This document shows positions 33,653 to 43,000 of a stretch of DNA of 64,000 nucleotides, one piece after another (within the stretch, counting starts at the first letter, position 1; every line of letters starts with the position of its first letter). The notes beneath the pieces were generated by a model, which worked only from the letters and a program-made list of their open reading frames with translations, had not been told where the DNA came from and ran no database searches. The translations under genes were made by a program, and so were the position numbers. The stretch is from JAOSJT01 sp035362335 (GTDB lineage: Bacteria > Bacteroidota > Ignavibacteria > SZUA-365), in contig DAOSDL010000011.1 of assembly GCA_035362335.1 (NCBI GenBank), positions 1-64,000 on the forward strand, in the 5' to 3' direction.

Positions 33653-34249
33653 ATGCAAGAATTCTGGAATCAACGATACAGCGAAAAGGAATATGCTTAC
33701 GGTACACGGGCGAATTCCTGGTTCCGCCATCATCTTCGGGGAAAATTACCTGGACGCATCCTTTTACCGGGCGAGGGCGAAGGCCGCAACGCAGTGCATG
33801 CCGCACGCGCAGGCTGGGCAGTCACCGCCTGGGATTACTCCGAAGCGGGACGCGACAAAGCCCTCGCGCTAGCGGCCGATCATGGCGTGCGAATCGACTA
33901 CGACATTGTCGACCTGTCCACCGCCGTGCCGACAGCGGGAAGGTTCGATGCCGTAGCACTCGTGTTCATCCATCTGCCACCGGAACAGCGGCGTCGGCTG
34001 CACGGGCTCTGCGCGCAGGCCCTGGCTCCAGGCGGAATGCTCATACTCGAGGCATTTTCCCAACAGCAACTGCGCTATGAAAGCGGAGGACCACGCTCCG
34101 AGGAGTTGCTGTACACACTGCGCGATCTGCGCGAGGATTTTCGTGATTTGCGCATCGTACGAGCCGAGCGACGGCTGCGGCAATTGCGGGAGGGGGCGTA
34201 CCATGCCGGAACCGCGTCGGTCCTTCGCTTACTGGCCCTGCGCGATTGA
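33653..34249 (+). CDS. Class I SAM-dependent methyltransferase
   Basis: This 198-residue protein has a seven-strand Rossmann methyltransferase core. Motif I is ILLPGEGEGRNAVHAARAGW (residues ~36-55), followed by the motif II acidic region VTAWDYSEAGRDKALALA and a motif IV-like stretch FDAVALVFIHLPPEQRRRLH. LAPGGMLILEAFS is the post-motif strand. It resembles TehB/thiopurine-type small-molecule methyltransferases in size and motif I, but the substrate is unknown. GGAG lies 8 nt before the ATG at 33653. It follows the glycosyltransferase by 30 nt and may be the last gene of the glycan operon. Confidence 0.87.
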   Translation: MQEFWNQRYSEKEYAYGTRANSWFRHHLRGKLPGRILLPGEGEGRNAVHAARAGWAVTAWDYSEAGRDKALALAADHGVRIDYDIVDLSTAVPTAGRFDAVALVFIHLPPEQRRRLHGLCAQALAPGGMLILEAFSQQQLRYESGGPRSEELLYTLRDLREDFRDLRIVRAERRLRQLREGAYHAGTASVLRLLALRD

Positions 34250-34330
34250 CGCGTTCCTGCCTTGCGCGTTGCACATGCCGGTGCTAGATTTCCGTGCCTC
34301 TCCTTTGTCCCATCACAGTTTTTGGAGCTC

Positions 34331-35323
34331 ATGATCGCGCGCATTGCAAGCATCCTCGTTTTCCTCGCACTCGTCGGCCCGATGCACGCGCAAACCATCG
34401 GGAGCTGGCAGAGAATTTCCACGAAAATCACGTTTCCGCTGTGGGATGTGGCCTTTATCGACAGCCTGCGCGGCGTGGCCGTGGGGGATTACGGCGTGAT
34501 TCTCCGCACGAAGGATGGGGGATTCACCTGGACGCATACGCTGTCGGACGATCAATTCGCGCTGAGGAATGTGCATTTTTTTGATGACAGCACGGGGATA
34601 GCGGCCGGGTTCAGAGGCAGCATATTCCGCAGCACCGATGGCGGCGAGCGATGGAGCAAGGTGCCGATTCCCCATGATGTGAATTTTCCCGGCATGTGTG
34701 CTGTGGGTTCCACCGTCTGGCTGGCCGGGGAGGAAGGGCTCGTCCTCAAATCCAACGATCGCGGCATAACCTGGAAGTCCATCAACAGCGGATCGCCTTA
34801 CTTGCTGGGCAGCATCGCGTTTTCGGATGAGCAGCATGGCTGGGCGGCATCCATGCAGCGGCAGTTGCTGCGCAGCACCGATGGCGGGTTGACGTGGAAG
34901 GAACAGAAGCTGACCACCTTTCTGCCTGTGACAGCTGTGCATGCGCTGTCTGCGAACGACGGCTTGCTCTGCGGCTATCACGGACTGGTGATGCGCACGA
35001 GCGATGGCGGCGCGAGTTGGGCGCAGCTGTCCTCGCATCAGGCCGATTACATGTGCGTCGCCACCGACAGCACGGGACGCGGCTGGGCCGTGGGCAAGCG
35101 CGGGGTGGTGGCGCAGGGACGACAGGAGAACTTTGTCTGGAAACTCTTCGACGTACTGGGGACGAAGTCACTGTACTCCATCTGTTTTCTCCCGAACGGA
35201 GCAGCAATAGCCGTGGGCGATGAAGGCGGCGTGTACCGCTTGTCTTCCATCGGCATCACGGACGAGATACCCGCACCGGGCGGTGTTGCACCTCAACAAT
35301 CCCCACCTCGGCAGGAGAAGTAA
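34331..35323 (+). CDS. Secreted YCF48/BNR-type beta-propeller protein
   Basis: This 330-residue protein has a signal peptide (MIARIASILVFLALVGPMHA). It is made of repeated blades of the YCF48 (photosystem II stability factor-like) type, with recurring patterns: RGVAVGDYGVILRTKDGGFTW (first 20 residues quoted as RGVAVGDYGVILRTKDGGFT), STDGGERWSKV, SNDRGITWKSIN, STDGGLTWKEQ, TSDGGASWAQ and RGWAVGKRGVVAQG. In Bacteroidota such propellers are common in secreted or periplasmic proteins of unclear function. There is no T9SS sorting domain at the C-terminus. The ATG at 34331 is chosen because it begins the signal peptide; GGAG precedes it with a short 3-nt spacing. The next gene starts 1 nt after its stop. 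Confidence 0.85.
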   Translation: MIARIASILVFLALVGPMHAQTIGSWQRISTKITFPLWDVAFIDSLRGVAVGDYGVILRTKDGGFTWTHTLSDDQFALRNVHFFDDSTGIAAGFRGSIFRSTDGGERWSKVPIPHDVNFPGMCAVGSTVWLAGEEGLVLKSNDRGITWKSINSGSPYLLGSIAFSDEQHGWAASMQRQLLRSTDGGLTWKEQKLTTFLPVTAVHALSANDGLLCGYHGLVMRTSDGGASWAQLSSHQADYMCVATDSTGRGWAVGKRGVVAQGRQENFVWKLFDVLGTKSLYSICFLPNGAAIAVGDEGGVYRLSSIGITDEIPAPGGVAPQQSPPRQEK

Positions 35324-35324
35324 C

Positions 35325-36464
35325 ATGAACATCCTCGTACTTGGCGGCGGTATGGTGGGCTCGGCCATAGCCCGCGACCTCGCGGCGGACAAGCACTTTA
35401 CCGTCACCGTTGCCGATCGCTCAGAGAGCGCGTTGCAGCGCTGTGCCGCGCAGGGAATAGCCGGCATTCAGGCCGATCTCGCTCATACGGAAACACTGCG
35501 CCGGCTTCTGGAGCCAGCGGACCTGGTCGTGGGCGCGGTGCCTGGATTCATGGGCTATGAAGTGATGCGACAGGTGATACTGGCTAGAAAACCCGCGGTG
35601 GATATTGCCTTCTTTCCCGAGGATCCCTTCACGCTCGATGAACTCGCCCGCGAACACGGTGTGAGTATCGTGGTGGATTGCGGCCTCGCCCCTGGATTGG
35701 GCAATGTATTGCTAGGCCGCATGCATCAGGAATTGGACAGCATCGACTCCTTCCTCTGCCTTGTGGGCGGTTTGCCGCAGGTGCGGCGCAAGCCCTACGA
35801 GTACGCGGCGGTGTTTTCGCCCATCGATGTGATCGAGGAGTACACACGCCCGGCGCGTTTTATCGAGCACGGGCAACTCGTGGTACGACCGGCACTGACC
35901 GATGTGGAAGAAGTGGATTTGCCCGGCGTGGGCACCGTGGAGGCCTTCAACACCGATGGACTGCGCACGCTGGCCGACACCTTCTCCATTCCCAACATGA
36001 AGGAAAAAACCCTCCGCTATCCCGGGCATGTGGCATTGATGCGCGCTATGCGCGACACGGGCTTTTTCGACAAGAATCCTGTGGACGTGCATGGACACGC
36101 AGTAGTACCGCTCGAACTCACCGCGCGCTTGCTGTTCCCGATGTGGGAAATGCGCGAAGGGGAGCGCGATCTGTCGGTGATGCGCGTGGAAATCGCGGGG
36201 CTGCGAGAAGAGATGGCGGAAAAGCACACCTTTGATTTGCTCGACTTTTACGACACAGCCAGCAATACCACCTCCATGGCCCGCACCACCGGGTACACGT
36301 GCGCTGTCGCCGTGCGCCTTCTGGCCGAAGGACTGTGGAAGCGCGTTGGCGTTTCTCCACCGGAGTTTCTCGGCGCCGACAAACGCGTGTATCAGGCGCT
36401 GATGGATGGTCTGGCGGAGCGGGGGATACGCTTTGCGCACACGGTGCAGCAGAGTGTGGGATAA
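35325..36464 (+). CDS. Saccharopine dehydrogenase-family enzyme (lysine 6-dehydrogenase-like)
   Basis: This 379-residue NAD(P)-dependent oxidoreductase begins with the Rossmann motif MNILVLGGGMVGSAIARDLA. ADLVVGAVPGFMGYEVMRQV, KPAVDIAFFPEDP and VVDCGLAPGLGNVLLG follow, as in lysine 6-dehydrogenase and related saccharopine-dehydrogenase-fold proteins. The C-terminal domain contains NTDGLRTLADTFSIPNMKEK and DTASNTTSMARTTGYTCA. Likely substrates are lysine or a related diamino acid; the reaction cannot be assigned with certainty. AGGAG precedes the ATG at 35325, only 1 nt after the stop of the propeller gene, so the two are co-transcribed. Confidence 0.87.
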   Translation: MNILVLGGGMVGSAIARDLAADKHFTVTVADRSESALQRCAAQGIAGIQADLAHTETLRRLLEPADLVVGAVPGFMGYEVMRQVILARKPAVDIAFFPEDPFTLDELAREHGVSIVVDCGLAPGLGNVLLGRMHQELDSIDSFLCLVGGLPQVRRKPYEYAAVFSPIDVIEEYTRPARFIEHGQLVVRPALTDVEEVDLPGVGTVEAFNTDGLRTLADTFSIPNMKEKTLRYPGHVALMRAMRDTGFFDKNPVDVHGHAVVPLELTARLLFPMWEMREGERDLSVMRVEIAGLREEMAEKHTFDLLDFYDTASNTTSMARTTGYTCAVAVRLLAEGLWKRVGVSPPEFLGADKRVYQALMDGLAERGIRFAHTVQQSVG

Positions 36465-36814
36465 GCGAGGACTTGGGTTCCGCGTTGAAGCCCGGTTGAT
36501 CGTTACCTCGGGGTGCTGAGGGTCACATCCATGTTAGCACCGAGGGCGCGAAGCGCATGGAGGAGAGGTTCAGGGCTCTCCTCGCTCAGTTCGCCTCACG
36601 GGTAGGGTCGTACACCCGGCGGAGCGGTGAATTTCCTGTATTCCATTTTCGATGCGAAGCGGTCCAAGCTGCGGTTGTTCCGTGACAATGAACATTTTCC
36701 GTTCGGCCAGGTCGGCTCTTGCGCGTAGGCGGCTGATTTTCTAGATTCCCGTATCTTTTTTTCAGCGTCACGGGACGCGGATTCGATACACTCCTCCCAG
36801 CCCGCGAGGATTCC
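36465..36814. other. Intergenic region of 350 bp
   Basis: No intact gene is present. It holds a possible antitoxin remnant on the minus strand (36503-36595), an 8-bp inverted repeat GAGGAGAG/CTCTCCTC (36560-36583), and near its right end TATCTTTT, which could be the -7 element for the DUF362 gene. Confidence 0.6.
36503..36595 (-). pseudogene. Possible C-terminal remnant of an HTH-type antitoxin
   Basis: Read on the minus strand, the last ~30 codons before a TAA give SPEPLLHALRALGANMDVTL followed by STPR. This resembles the C-terminal end of HigA-like helix-turn-helix antitoxins (typically LLRALxALGxxVxL...). A stop codon immediately upstream cuts it off and nothing antitoxin-like precedes it, so if real it is only a relic. 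It is too short for certainty. Confidence 0.3.
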
Positions 36815-38416
36815 ATGGCTGATCGGCACTCATCCCGCAGAAGCTTTCTGAAAACCGGTGGTTTGCTCGCCGGAATGTCCGCCTTGCCTTCGCCCTTGCG
36901 CGCGGCCGTGGAGAGCACGGCCGACCACCCCTCCACCACGCGCACCTACGCATATCCCAATGCCGGTCGCATCGCCATCGTGCATCACCCCAACGCCGTG
37001 CTGGGGTTCAACAATGTGGACGAGCAGGCAGTGCAGTACATGTTTGATCAGGGCATCATGCAATTGGCCGGGATATTCACCTCGCCAGCCGCAGCGCTGG
37101 CGTCGTTTTTTCCCGGCCTGAACACGACAAAGCGCATAGCGATCAAGCCGAATTTCCTCAACAGCGTGGTGCCCACGCGCAAGGAGTTGATGAAAGCCGT
37201 GCTGAATCGCCTCACACAGATGCTGGGCGGCTTCCCCGCTTCCAACATCACGATTTACGAGCGGCATACATTCTCGAGCGTCGGATACACCACCTCGTAT
37301 TTCGGGCACAACGTGAATCTGGTATACGATGCCAGTTTCCCGAACCTCGGCTACACCATCCTTTGCGATGGACAGAACAGGCCATACAGTGCAAGCCTGC
37401 ACAATGCCGATTATCTCATCAACATGCCCGTGCTCAAGGATCACAGTTGCAGTTCCTCGCTCAATTTGACGCTGGCATTTAAAAACCACATGGGGACGGT
37501 AAATCCCGGGGGCTCGCAAGGCATTCATTGCAACAAAAACGCCATTCTCGACATCATGGCGAGCAGTGTGATGACCAGCAAGCAGAAGCTGGTGATTCTC
37601 GATGCGTTGTATGCCGTGTACAATGGCGGTCCCGGCGGAAATCCCCAGGCCACACCACAGAAAATCCTCCTCTCGCAAGATCCCGTGGCCATCGACGCGC
37701 AGGGGCGCATTCTGATCAATAATCTCCGCACAAGCAATGGATTGGGCAGCAAGAACGCCACGTACATAGATCAAGCCGCCGCCGCGCCGTACAGTCTCGG
37801 CATTGCCGATCCCGCACAGATGCAGGTGATCACGGTGGCGCTGCCGGTGGATCTCGTCGCCTTCACCGCCACGCAGGAGCGTGGAGTGGTGGTGTTGCGT
37901 TGGCGGACGGAAAGCGAAAGCAATAATGCGGGCTTCGTGATCGAGCGCAGCGTCGACGGGCACACGGAGTGGATGGACGTCGGTTTCGTGGCGGGTGCGG
38001 GCAACAGCACGCAGCTGCGGGAGTACCGCTATGAGGACAGCTCGGCCCCATTGCGCGAACGCCGCTCGCTGTTCTATCGTCTGCGCCAGGTGGATCATGA
38101 TGGCGGCACGGAACATTCCTCCGTGGTGGAGGTGGCGTTGCAACTTGATGAAGCCGCGTGGAACATGGAGCAGAATTATCCGAATCCCTTCGTGCACGAC
38201 ACCGATATTCCGCTGTTTCTGCCCCGCGACACGCATGTGCATCTCGACTTGTTCGACAGTGCCGGACGGCTTGTGCGGAATATCAGCAGCGCGAGCATGC
38301 CCGCGGGCATGCACTACATGCACGTCGCCGCGCGCGATCTGCCTTCGGGCACCTATCGTGCACGCGCCACCGCCGAAGGCCGTGTCCAGGAAATTCAACT
38401 CATCCATACCCGCTGA
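36815..38416 (+). CDS. Tat-exported DUF362 protein with Fn3-like and T9SS sorting domains
   Basis: This 533-residue protein starts with a twin-arginine signal, SSRRSFLKTGGLLAGMS (residues ~6-22). The DUF362 domain (~45-335) contains RIAIKPNFLNSVVPTRKELM, NMPVLKDHSCSSSLNLTLAF and KNHMGTVNPGG, and VAIDAQGRILINN. A fibronectin-like module (~345-445, VVVLRWRTESESNNAGFVIE) and a type IX sorting domain (NMEQNYPNPFVHDTDIPLFL through PAGMHYMHVAARDLPSGTYR) follow. It is therefore predicted to be folded in the cytoplasm, exported by Tat and then passed across the outer membrane. DUF362 function is poorly known; some members are fused to ferredoxin domains, but none is seen here. The start has GCGAGGA upstream. 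Confidence 0.88.
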   Translation: MADRHSSRRSFLKTGGLLAGMSALPSPLRAAVESTADHPSTTRTYAYPNAGRIAIVHHPNAVLGFNNVDEQAVQYMFDQGIMQLAGIFTSPAAALASFFPGLNTTKRIAIKPNFLNSVVPTRKELMKAVLNRLTQMLGGFPASNITIYERHTFSSVGYTTSYFGHNVNLVYDASFPNLGYTILCDGQNRPYSASLHNADYLINMPVLKDHSCSSSLNLTLAFKNHMGTVNPGGSQGIHCNKNAILDIMASSVMTSKQKLVILDALYAVYNGGPGGNPQATPQKILLSQDPVAIDAQGRILINNLRTSNGLGSKNATYIDQAAAAPYSLGIADPAQMQVITVALPVDLVAFTATQERGVVVLRWRTESESNNAGFVIERSVDGHTEWMDVGFVAGAGNSTQLREYRYEDSSAPLRERRSLFYRLRQVDHDGGTEHSSVVEVALQLDEAAWNMEQNYPNPFVHDTDIPLFLPRDTHVHLDLFDSAGRLVRNISSASMPAGMHYMHVAARDLPSGTYRARATAEGRVQEIQLIHTR

Positions 38417-38451
38417 CGCCGAGAGGCGCGGCGCAGTCCAGGAGTACGCCC

Positions 38452-39009
38452 ATGCTGTTTCGTACCATCTTTTCCGTTGTTCTTCTGTTCGCGTCCGTGA
38501 CGTTCACCGCTTGTGATAAAAGCGACTCCGGAAACAATCCGGACGTGTTGACCATCACGGATGTGTTGCCGAAGGAAAATGAAATCAGCGGCTGGGCGCG
38601 CATCAGCGGAAGCCAGTGGAAAGCCACCAATCCCTCCGAATTGCAGGCGCAGATCAATGGCGGCTCGGAGCTGTACACCAACCATGGCTTCGTGGAAGCA
38701 GCCGCGCAGAGCTATTCCGGCAGTGTGAACGCGGTGTCGGGCGTGAGTTGCGACATTCAAGTGTACGACCAGGGTTCGGAGAGCAATGCGAACACTGTGT
38801 TCGACGATCCCAACAACGTCTTCGTCAATCCGATCACACCCGCGAATCCCCCATCGGCCAAGGCGCAGATTCGCAAGGATCTTTTCTCCTGGACAATGAA
38901 ATTCGTCAAGGGGCGCTACTACGTGCTGCTCAGCATACTCAGCAGTGACGACAAGGCACAGGACGTGATCACTGTATTCGCAAACAATGTTGCGGGGAAA
39001 ATCAAATGA
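38452..39009 (+). CDS. Small lipoprotein (DUF6599-like)
   Basis: This 185-residue protein has a lipoprotein signal, FRTIFSVVLLFASVTFTAC, with Cys at ~21. The body, ITDVLPKENEISGWARISGS through QAQINGGSELYTNHGFVEAA, resembles DUF6599-type proteins by the INGGxELYxxxGF pattern. It may be an envelope lipoprotein working with the two DUF362 proteins that flank it; that is inference from context only. AGGAG 7-8 nt before the ATG supports the start. Its stop overlaps the next DUF362 start by 4 nt (ATGA), implying coupled translation and fixed stoichiometry. Confidence 0.8.
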   Translation: MLFRTIFSVVLLFASVTFTACDKSDSGNNPDVLTITDVLPKENEISGWARISGSQWKATNPSELQAQINGGSELYTNHGFVEAAAQSYSGSVNAVSGVSCDIQVYDQGSESNANTVFDDPNNVFVNPITPANPPSAKAQIRKDLFSWTMKFVKGRYYVLLSILSSDDKAQDVITVFANNVAGKIK

Positions 39010-39944
39010 TGCGACGTCGTGCCTTTCTCAAAGCCGGCATGCTGGGCGCCGCGGTGCTCGGTGCGGGCCCTTTGCATCGGTTGAATGCGTTTTCGCTCCC
39101 GATGCCGAGTCCGTCCGCAAGCGCCACTCTGTCGGTAATCAAGGGCAGCGACATCGCCGCCACCGTACGTGCGGCCATCGAGGCCGTGGGAGGCATGTCC
39201 GCCTATGTGAAGCCGGGTAATGTTGTTTTACTCAAGCCCAATGTATCGTTCGCGAATCCACCCGAGTGGGGCAGCACCACGCATCCCGAGGTAATACGCG
39301 AGGTGGTGCGGCTGTGCAAGGAGGCGGGAGCGAAGCGCATCGTCACAGTGGATTTTCCCATGCGACGTGCGGCACAGTGTTTCGAGCGCAGCGGCATCAG
39401 CGCCCTGGCGGCCGAAGTTCCGGAAATGACGTTTCAGGAGCTGGGGCAGGAGCAGCATTTCGAGAACATCGCCACACCCGATTGCGTGGAGTTCAAGGAG
39501 ATCGCTGTCGCGAAACTGCTGCGCAAAGCGGATGTGTTCATCAATCTCCCCACCGCCAAGGCGCACAACGGCACCACGGTGAGTTTCGGCATGAAGAATC
39601 TCATGGGATTGATCCATGATCGCGGCGCATTTCACGGGCGCTACAATCTCAGCAGCGCGGTGGCCGATCTTGCCACCGTGTTACGTCCGCAGCTGACTGT
39701 GATGGACGCCTGGTACGCGTTGCTGGATAACGGACCGCAGGGTCCGGGTAGCGTCGAGCAGCTCAACACCATCGTAGCCGGCGTGGATCCTGTGGCCGTC
39801 GATGCCATCACACTTGGCCTTACGCCGTGGTCCGGTCGCACGTTGACACCGGAAGGCGTTCGCCACATTGCGCTCGCCGCGGAGCGGGGCGCGGGGACGC
39901 TTCATCCCGACGAAGCGGGAATCGCGCGGGCAACGCTCGGCTGA
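39006..39944 (+). CDS. Tat-signal DUF362 protein, short form
   Basis: This 312-residue protein has an N-terminal twin-arginine signal (MMRRRAFLKAGMLGAAVLGA). The DUF362 domain contains GNVVLLKPNVSFANPPEWGS, VDFPMRRAAQCFERSG, KADVFINLPTAKAHNGTTVS, FGMKNLMGLIHDRGAFHG and VDPVAVDAITLGLTPWSG. Unlike the paralogue at 36815 it lacks the fibronectin-like and sorting domains, so it should stay in the periplasm. The paired periplasmic and surface forms separated by a lipoprotein gene suggest a functional unit. The start ATG overlaps the lipoprotein stop. No Cys-rich iron-sulphur motif is visible. Confidence 0.88.
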   Translation: MMRRRAFLKAGMLGAAVLGAGPLHRLNAFSLPMPSPSASATLSVIKGSDIAATVRAAIEAVGGMSAYVKPGNVVLLKPNVSFANPPEWGSTTHPEVIREVVRLCKEAGAKRIVTVDFPMRRAAQCFERSGISALAAEVPEMTFQELGQEQHFENIATPDCVEFKEIAVAKLLRKADVFINLPTAKAHNGTTVSFGMKNLMGLIHDRGAFHGRYNLSSAVADLATVLRPQLTVMDAWYALLDNGPQGPGSVEQLNTIVAGVDPVAVDAITLGLTPWSGRTLTPEGVRHIALAAERGAGTLHPDEAGIARATLG

Positions 39945-40034
39945 GCCGCGGACGGGATTCGACCTGCCACCAAGAGATGCGGGGGCACGCTGTTCCATTC
40001 ATCACACATTCACACCTTTCTGCGTCCTTGGGCG

Positions 40035-43000
40035 ATGTGGGGATTGCTGTTGCTCCTGCTCCTGCCGACCGGCACGAGCCGAGCACAGACCGCAATCGTA
40101 ACGCGTACGCGCGAGTGGTCGGTGTTGTCGCAGGGAAATTCCATCTGGATCGGCAGCAAGCATGGACTGTACCGCTTCCGTCCGCAGGATCGCGTGTGGT
40201 CGGCCTACGGCCCGGGCAATGGCCTGCTGGATCGCGCGGTGCGTCATTTGGAACTCAACGATGACATTCTTTGGATCGGACAGGAGCGGGGCATCACCGC
40301 ATTCGATACCAAGGGCAACACCATCATTCGTCACGACAGCACACGGGCGTTGCGCGTGGCCCCGTTGCGGCATGTGGCGTTTGAAGGTGAATACGTGTGG
40401 GCGCTGGGACATGGCGCGGCACGGTATGATCCACTGATAGAGGAGTGGCAGGATGTGACAGCCGTGGCAGGTGTGCACGGCGACACCATTCATGCAGCGC
40501 TGCCTGCGGGCAATGCGGTGTTTCTTGCCGACGCGTTGGGCGTGACGGAGTACGACGCCCGCTATGAACGACATCGGCGCTATCCCCTGCCCGATAATCA
40601 AGCCGCGGTGGATGCCTTTGTGAGCGGAACCACCCTGTGGCTGCTTCGCGAGCATGATCTCCTGCGCTTCAACAATGAATCGCGGGTGTTCGCGCGGTAT
40701 CCGCTCCCGGGCTTCACAGCCACGGACATCCGCTCCATACACTTGCGCGGCAGCACCTTCTGGTTGCTCGCGGGCGACGATCTGTGGACGTACGAAGCCA
40801 CAACCGATGCTCTGAAGCCCTTTCTCGAAACGGAGCAACTGCCCGAGCGAGCAATCAAGTCCATCAGCATCACCGAGGACGGACGCTATCTGTGGTTTGC
40901 CACCGCCTCGGGCCTGATGCGCTACGAGATCGAGGGCAAACGCTGGACGCCATACACTCCCGCGAGCGGCTTGCCCTCCACGGACGTGGACATGCTGTTC
41001 GCCTACGGCGATGGAGTGATCGCGTTCGGTGCTTCCGGGATTTTTTACAATGTCGAGAGCGAGCAGCGCTGGTATACTCAGCCCTTGTTGCACGAGGAGC
41101 AAAAGGGGAGCGGTGCGCTGCTGTCGCTTGATCCAGCGAAGGGAAGCTTTGTCGACATGGGCGAGGGCCTTCGCCTGGATCTGTCTGGAAGCAATGCCTA
41201 CTGGCAATGGTATCGCCAGGACGATGAGACGACCGGTTTTGAGCAATTCGGCGAACGCTATGATCTCAAAGCACGGCTGGAACTCGGAGGAGAGCGGCAT
41301 ATCAGTGCCATGTACAACAATCAGGATTACGAGACGGTGACCTATGGTGCCGAGTATCGCGGCGCGCGAGAGGATGTACTGCAATCGCTGGCCTGGGGTG
41401 ATTTGCGCAGTGACCGCGGCACGCGACTACTTACGCATTCTGGTGGAGTGTTTGGTTTGTCCGGCCGCGCCGTGTACGGTGAACGCAGCGAGCGCTATGG
41501 CCGCAGTCTCGTCGAAGTAGCGGCCATCTCCGGACATTACACCACGGCCGCGCAAACGGATGCCTTTCTCGGACGAAGTATTCGCGATGAGCGCATCATC
41601 GAGGACATCGCCTGGACGCGACGCAGCTATTTTTCGCTGCATGCCGACCGTGGAGAGCGACCGTTGCCCGTCGACCGCGTAGAACTGTTCCGCACACACA
41701 TCACGGCTACGTCGCCTGCGCCACCGACATTGCGGGCCAGAATCGCTGATCGTGAAGAAGAATGGGTGCGCCTGGAGGAGGGAAAGGATTACGTGGTCGA
41801 TCGCGAACGTGGCGTCGTGCAGTGCGCGACCGTCCCCATGCAAAAGCTCGCTGCGCGCGTGTATGGAGACAACGGCGTGACCGAGTTACTGCTGGCCGAT
41901 TCGAGCGACGCTCCGATGGAACTGCGCAACAGATATTCGCTCGGTGCGGAAGGCATACTCCCCGCCACATTCCGCATGCGCATCACCGATGCGAGCGGCA
42001 TGTCCGTACCGCTTCAGCGCTACGGACTGGATGCGGACGGCGACGGTGCGGTGGATGCAGCGTACGTGTACTACCAATTCGGCACGATGCGGTTTCCCGA
42101 TGCGCACCCCTTCGCTCCCGAGGTGTACGCCACGCCCGCAAGCGGCAGTGTGCGTATGCACATCCGTTTCGAAGCGCTGCAGGCGGGGTATAAACTTTCC
42201 CGTTCGCGGATACTGCGCGGTTCGGAACAGGTGACGGTGGATGGCGTGCTGTTTCGACCCGGAGATGACTACCTTCTGGACTACGTGTCCGGCTTTCTGT
42301 TGTTCACGCGGGACGGAGCGGTACATGACGACAGCCGAATCGAGGTGACATACGAGTACGTGCGCAATGCGAGCGATGAACGCTACACACAGGCGGGCAT
42401 CACCGTGTCTCCCTCGGACAATGTGCAACTCGCATTGTCCGCTGGCCAATTCCACTCGCAGGAATGGAACACCGAGCATCGCTTCGCACAGGCATCGGGT
42501 GAAATCCGCTATGTACACGAGGACATAGACATTCGCGTTCAGCCCGAATATCAGAGCACCTGGTCCGATACAAGCAGCGGCGCCGCGTATGGTATGAGCG
42601 CCGCGTTGAGCAGCGCACGCCTTCGCCTTTCCATGCAATCCACTGTTCGCGACGACGGTTTTGCGCAGCCAACGACAACGGGATTCGCGCTCGGCCGTCT
42701 CCGCGATGAGCATCGAGTGCAGGGCGAGTACGACCTCGGGGCGGCACTGCGTGGCTTTGCTTCCTGGAGCAAACGACTCGGTGACGAATGGCTGGGTGGC
42801 GGCGAGGCGGAGGACGAGTATGGCAGCGTCGGTATGCAGTGGCTTCCTTCGGGCCTGCCCTCGCTTACGCTGCGTGCCGAGCATGCACGTGACGCGGCGC
42901 CGGCCTTGCGTCGCTCACGCGGCATCGCGCGGCTCGATGTCGCTTGGGTTCCGGAGCAGCGTACACTGGATGGTCTCGGAATCACGGCACTGCGCCTGAC

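Noticed and set aside
40002..41384. 460-codon minus-strand ORF opposite the propeller region
   Set aside because: It is a shadow of the propeller-barrel gene without any domain.
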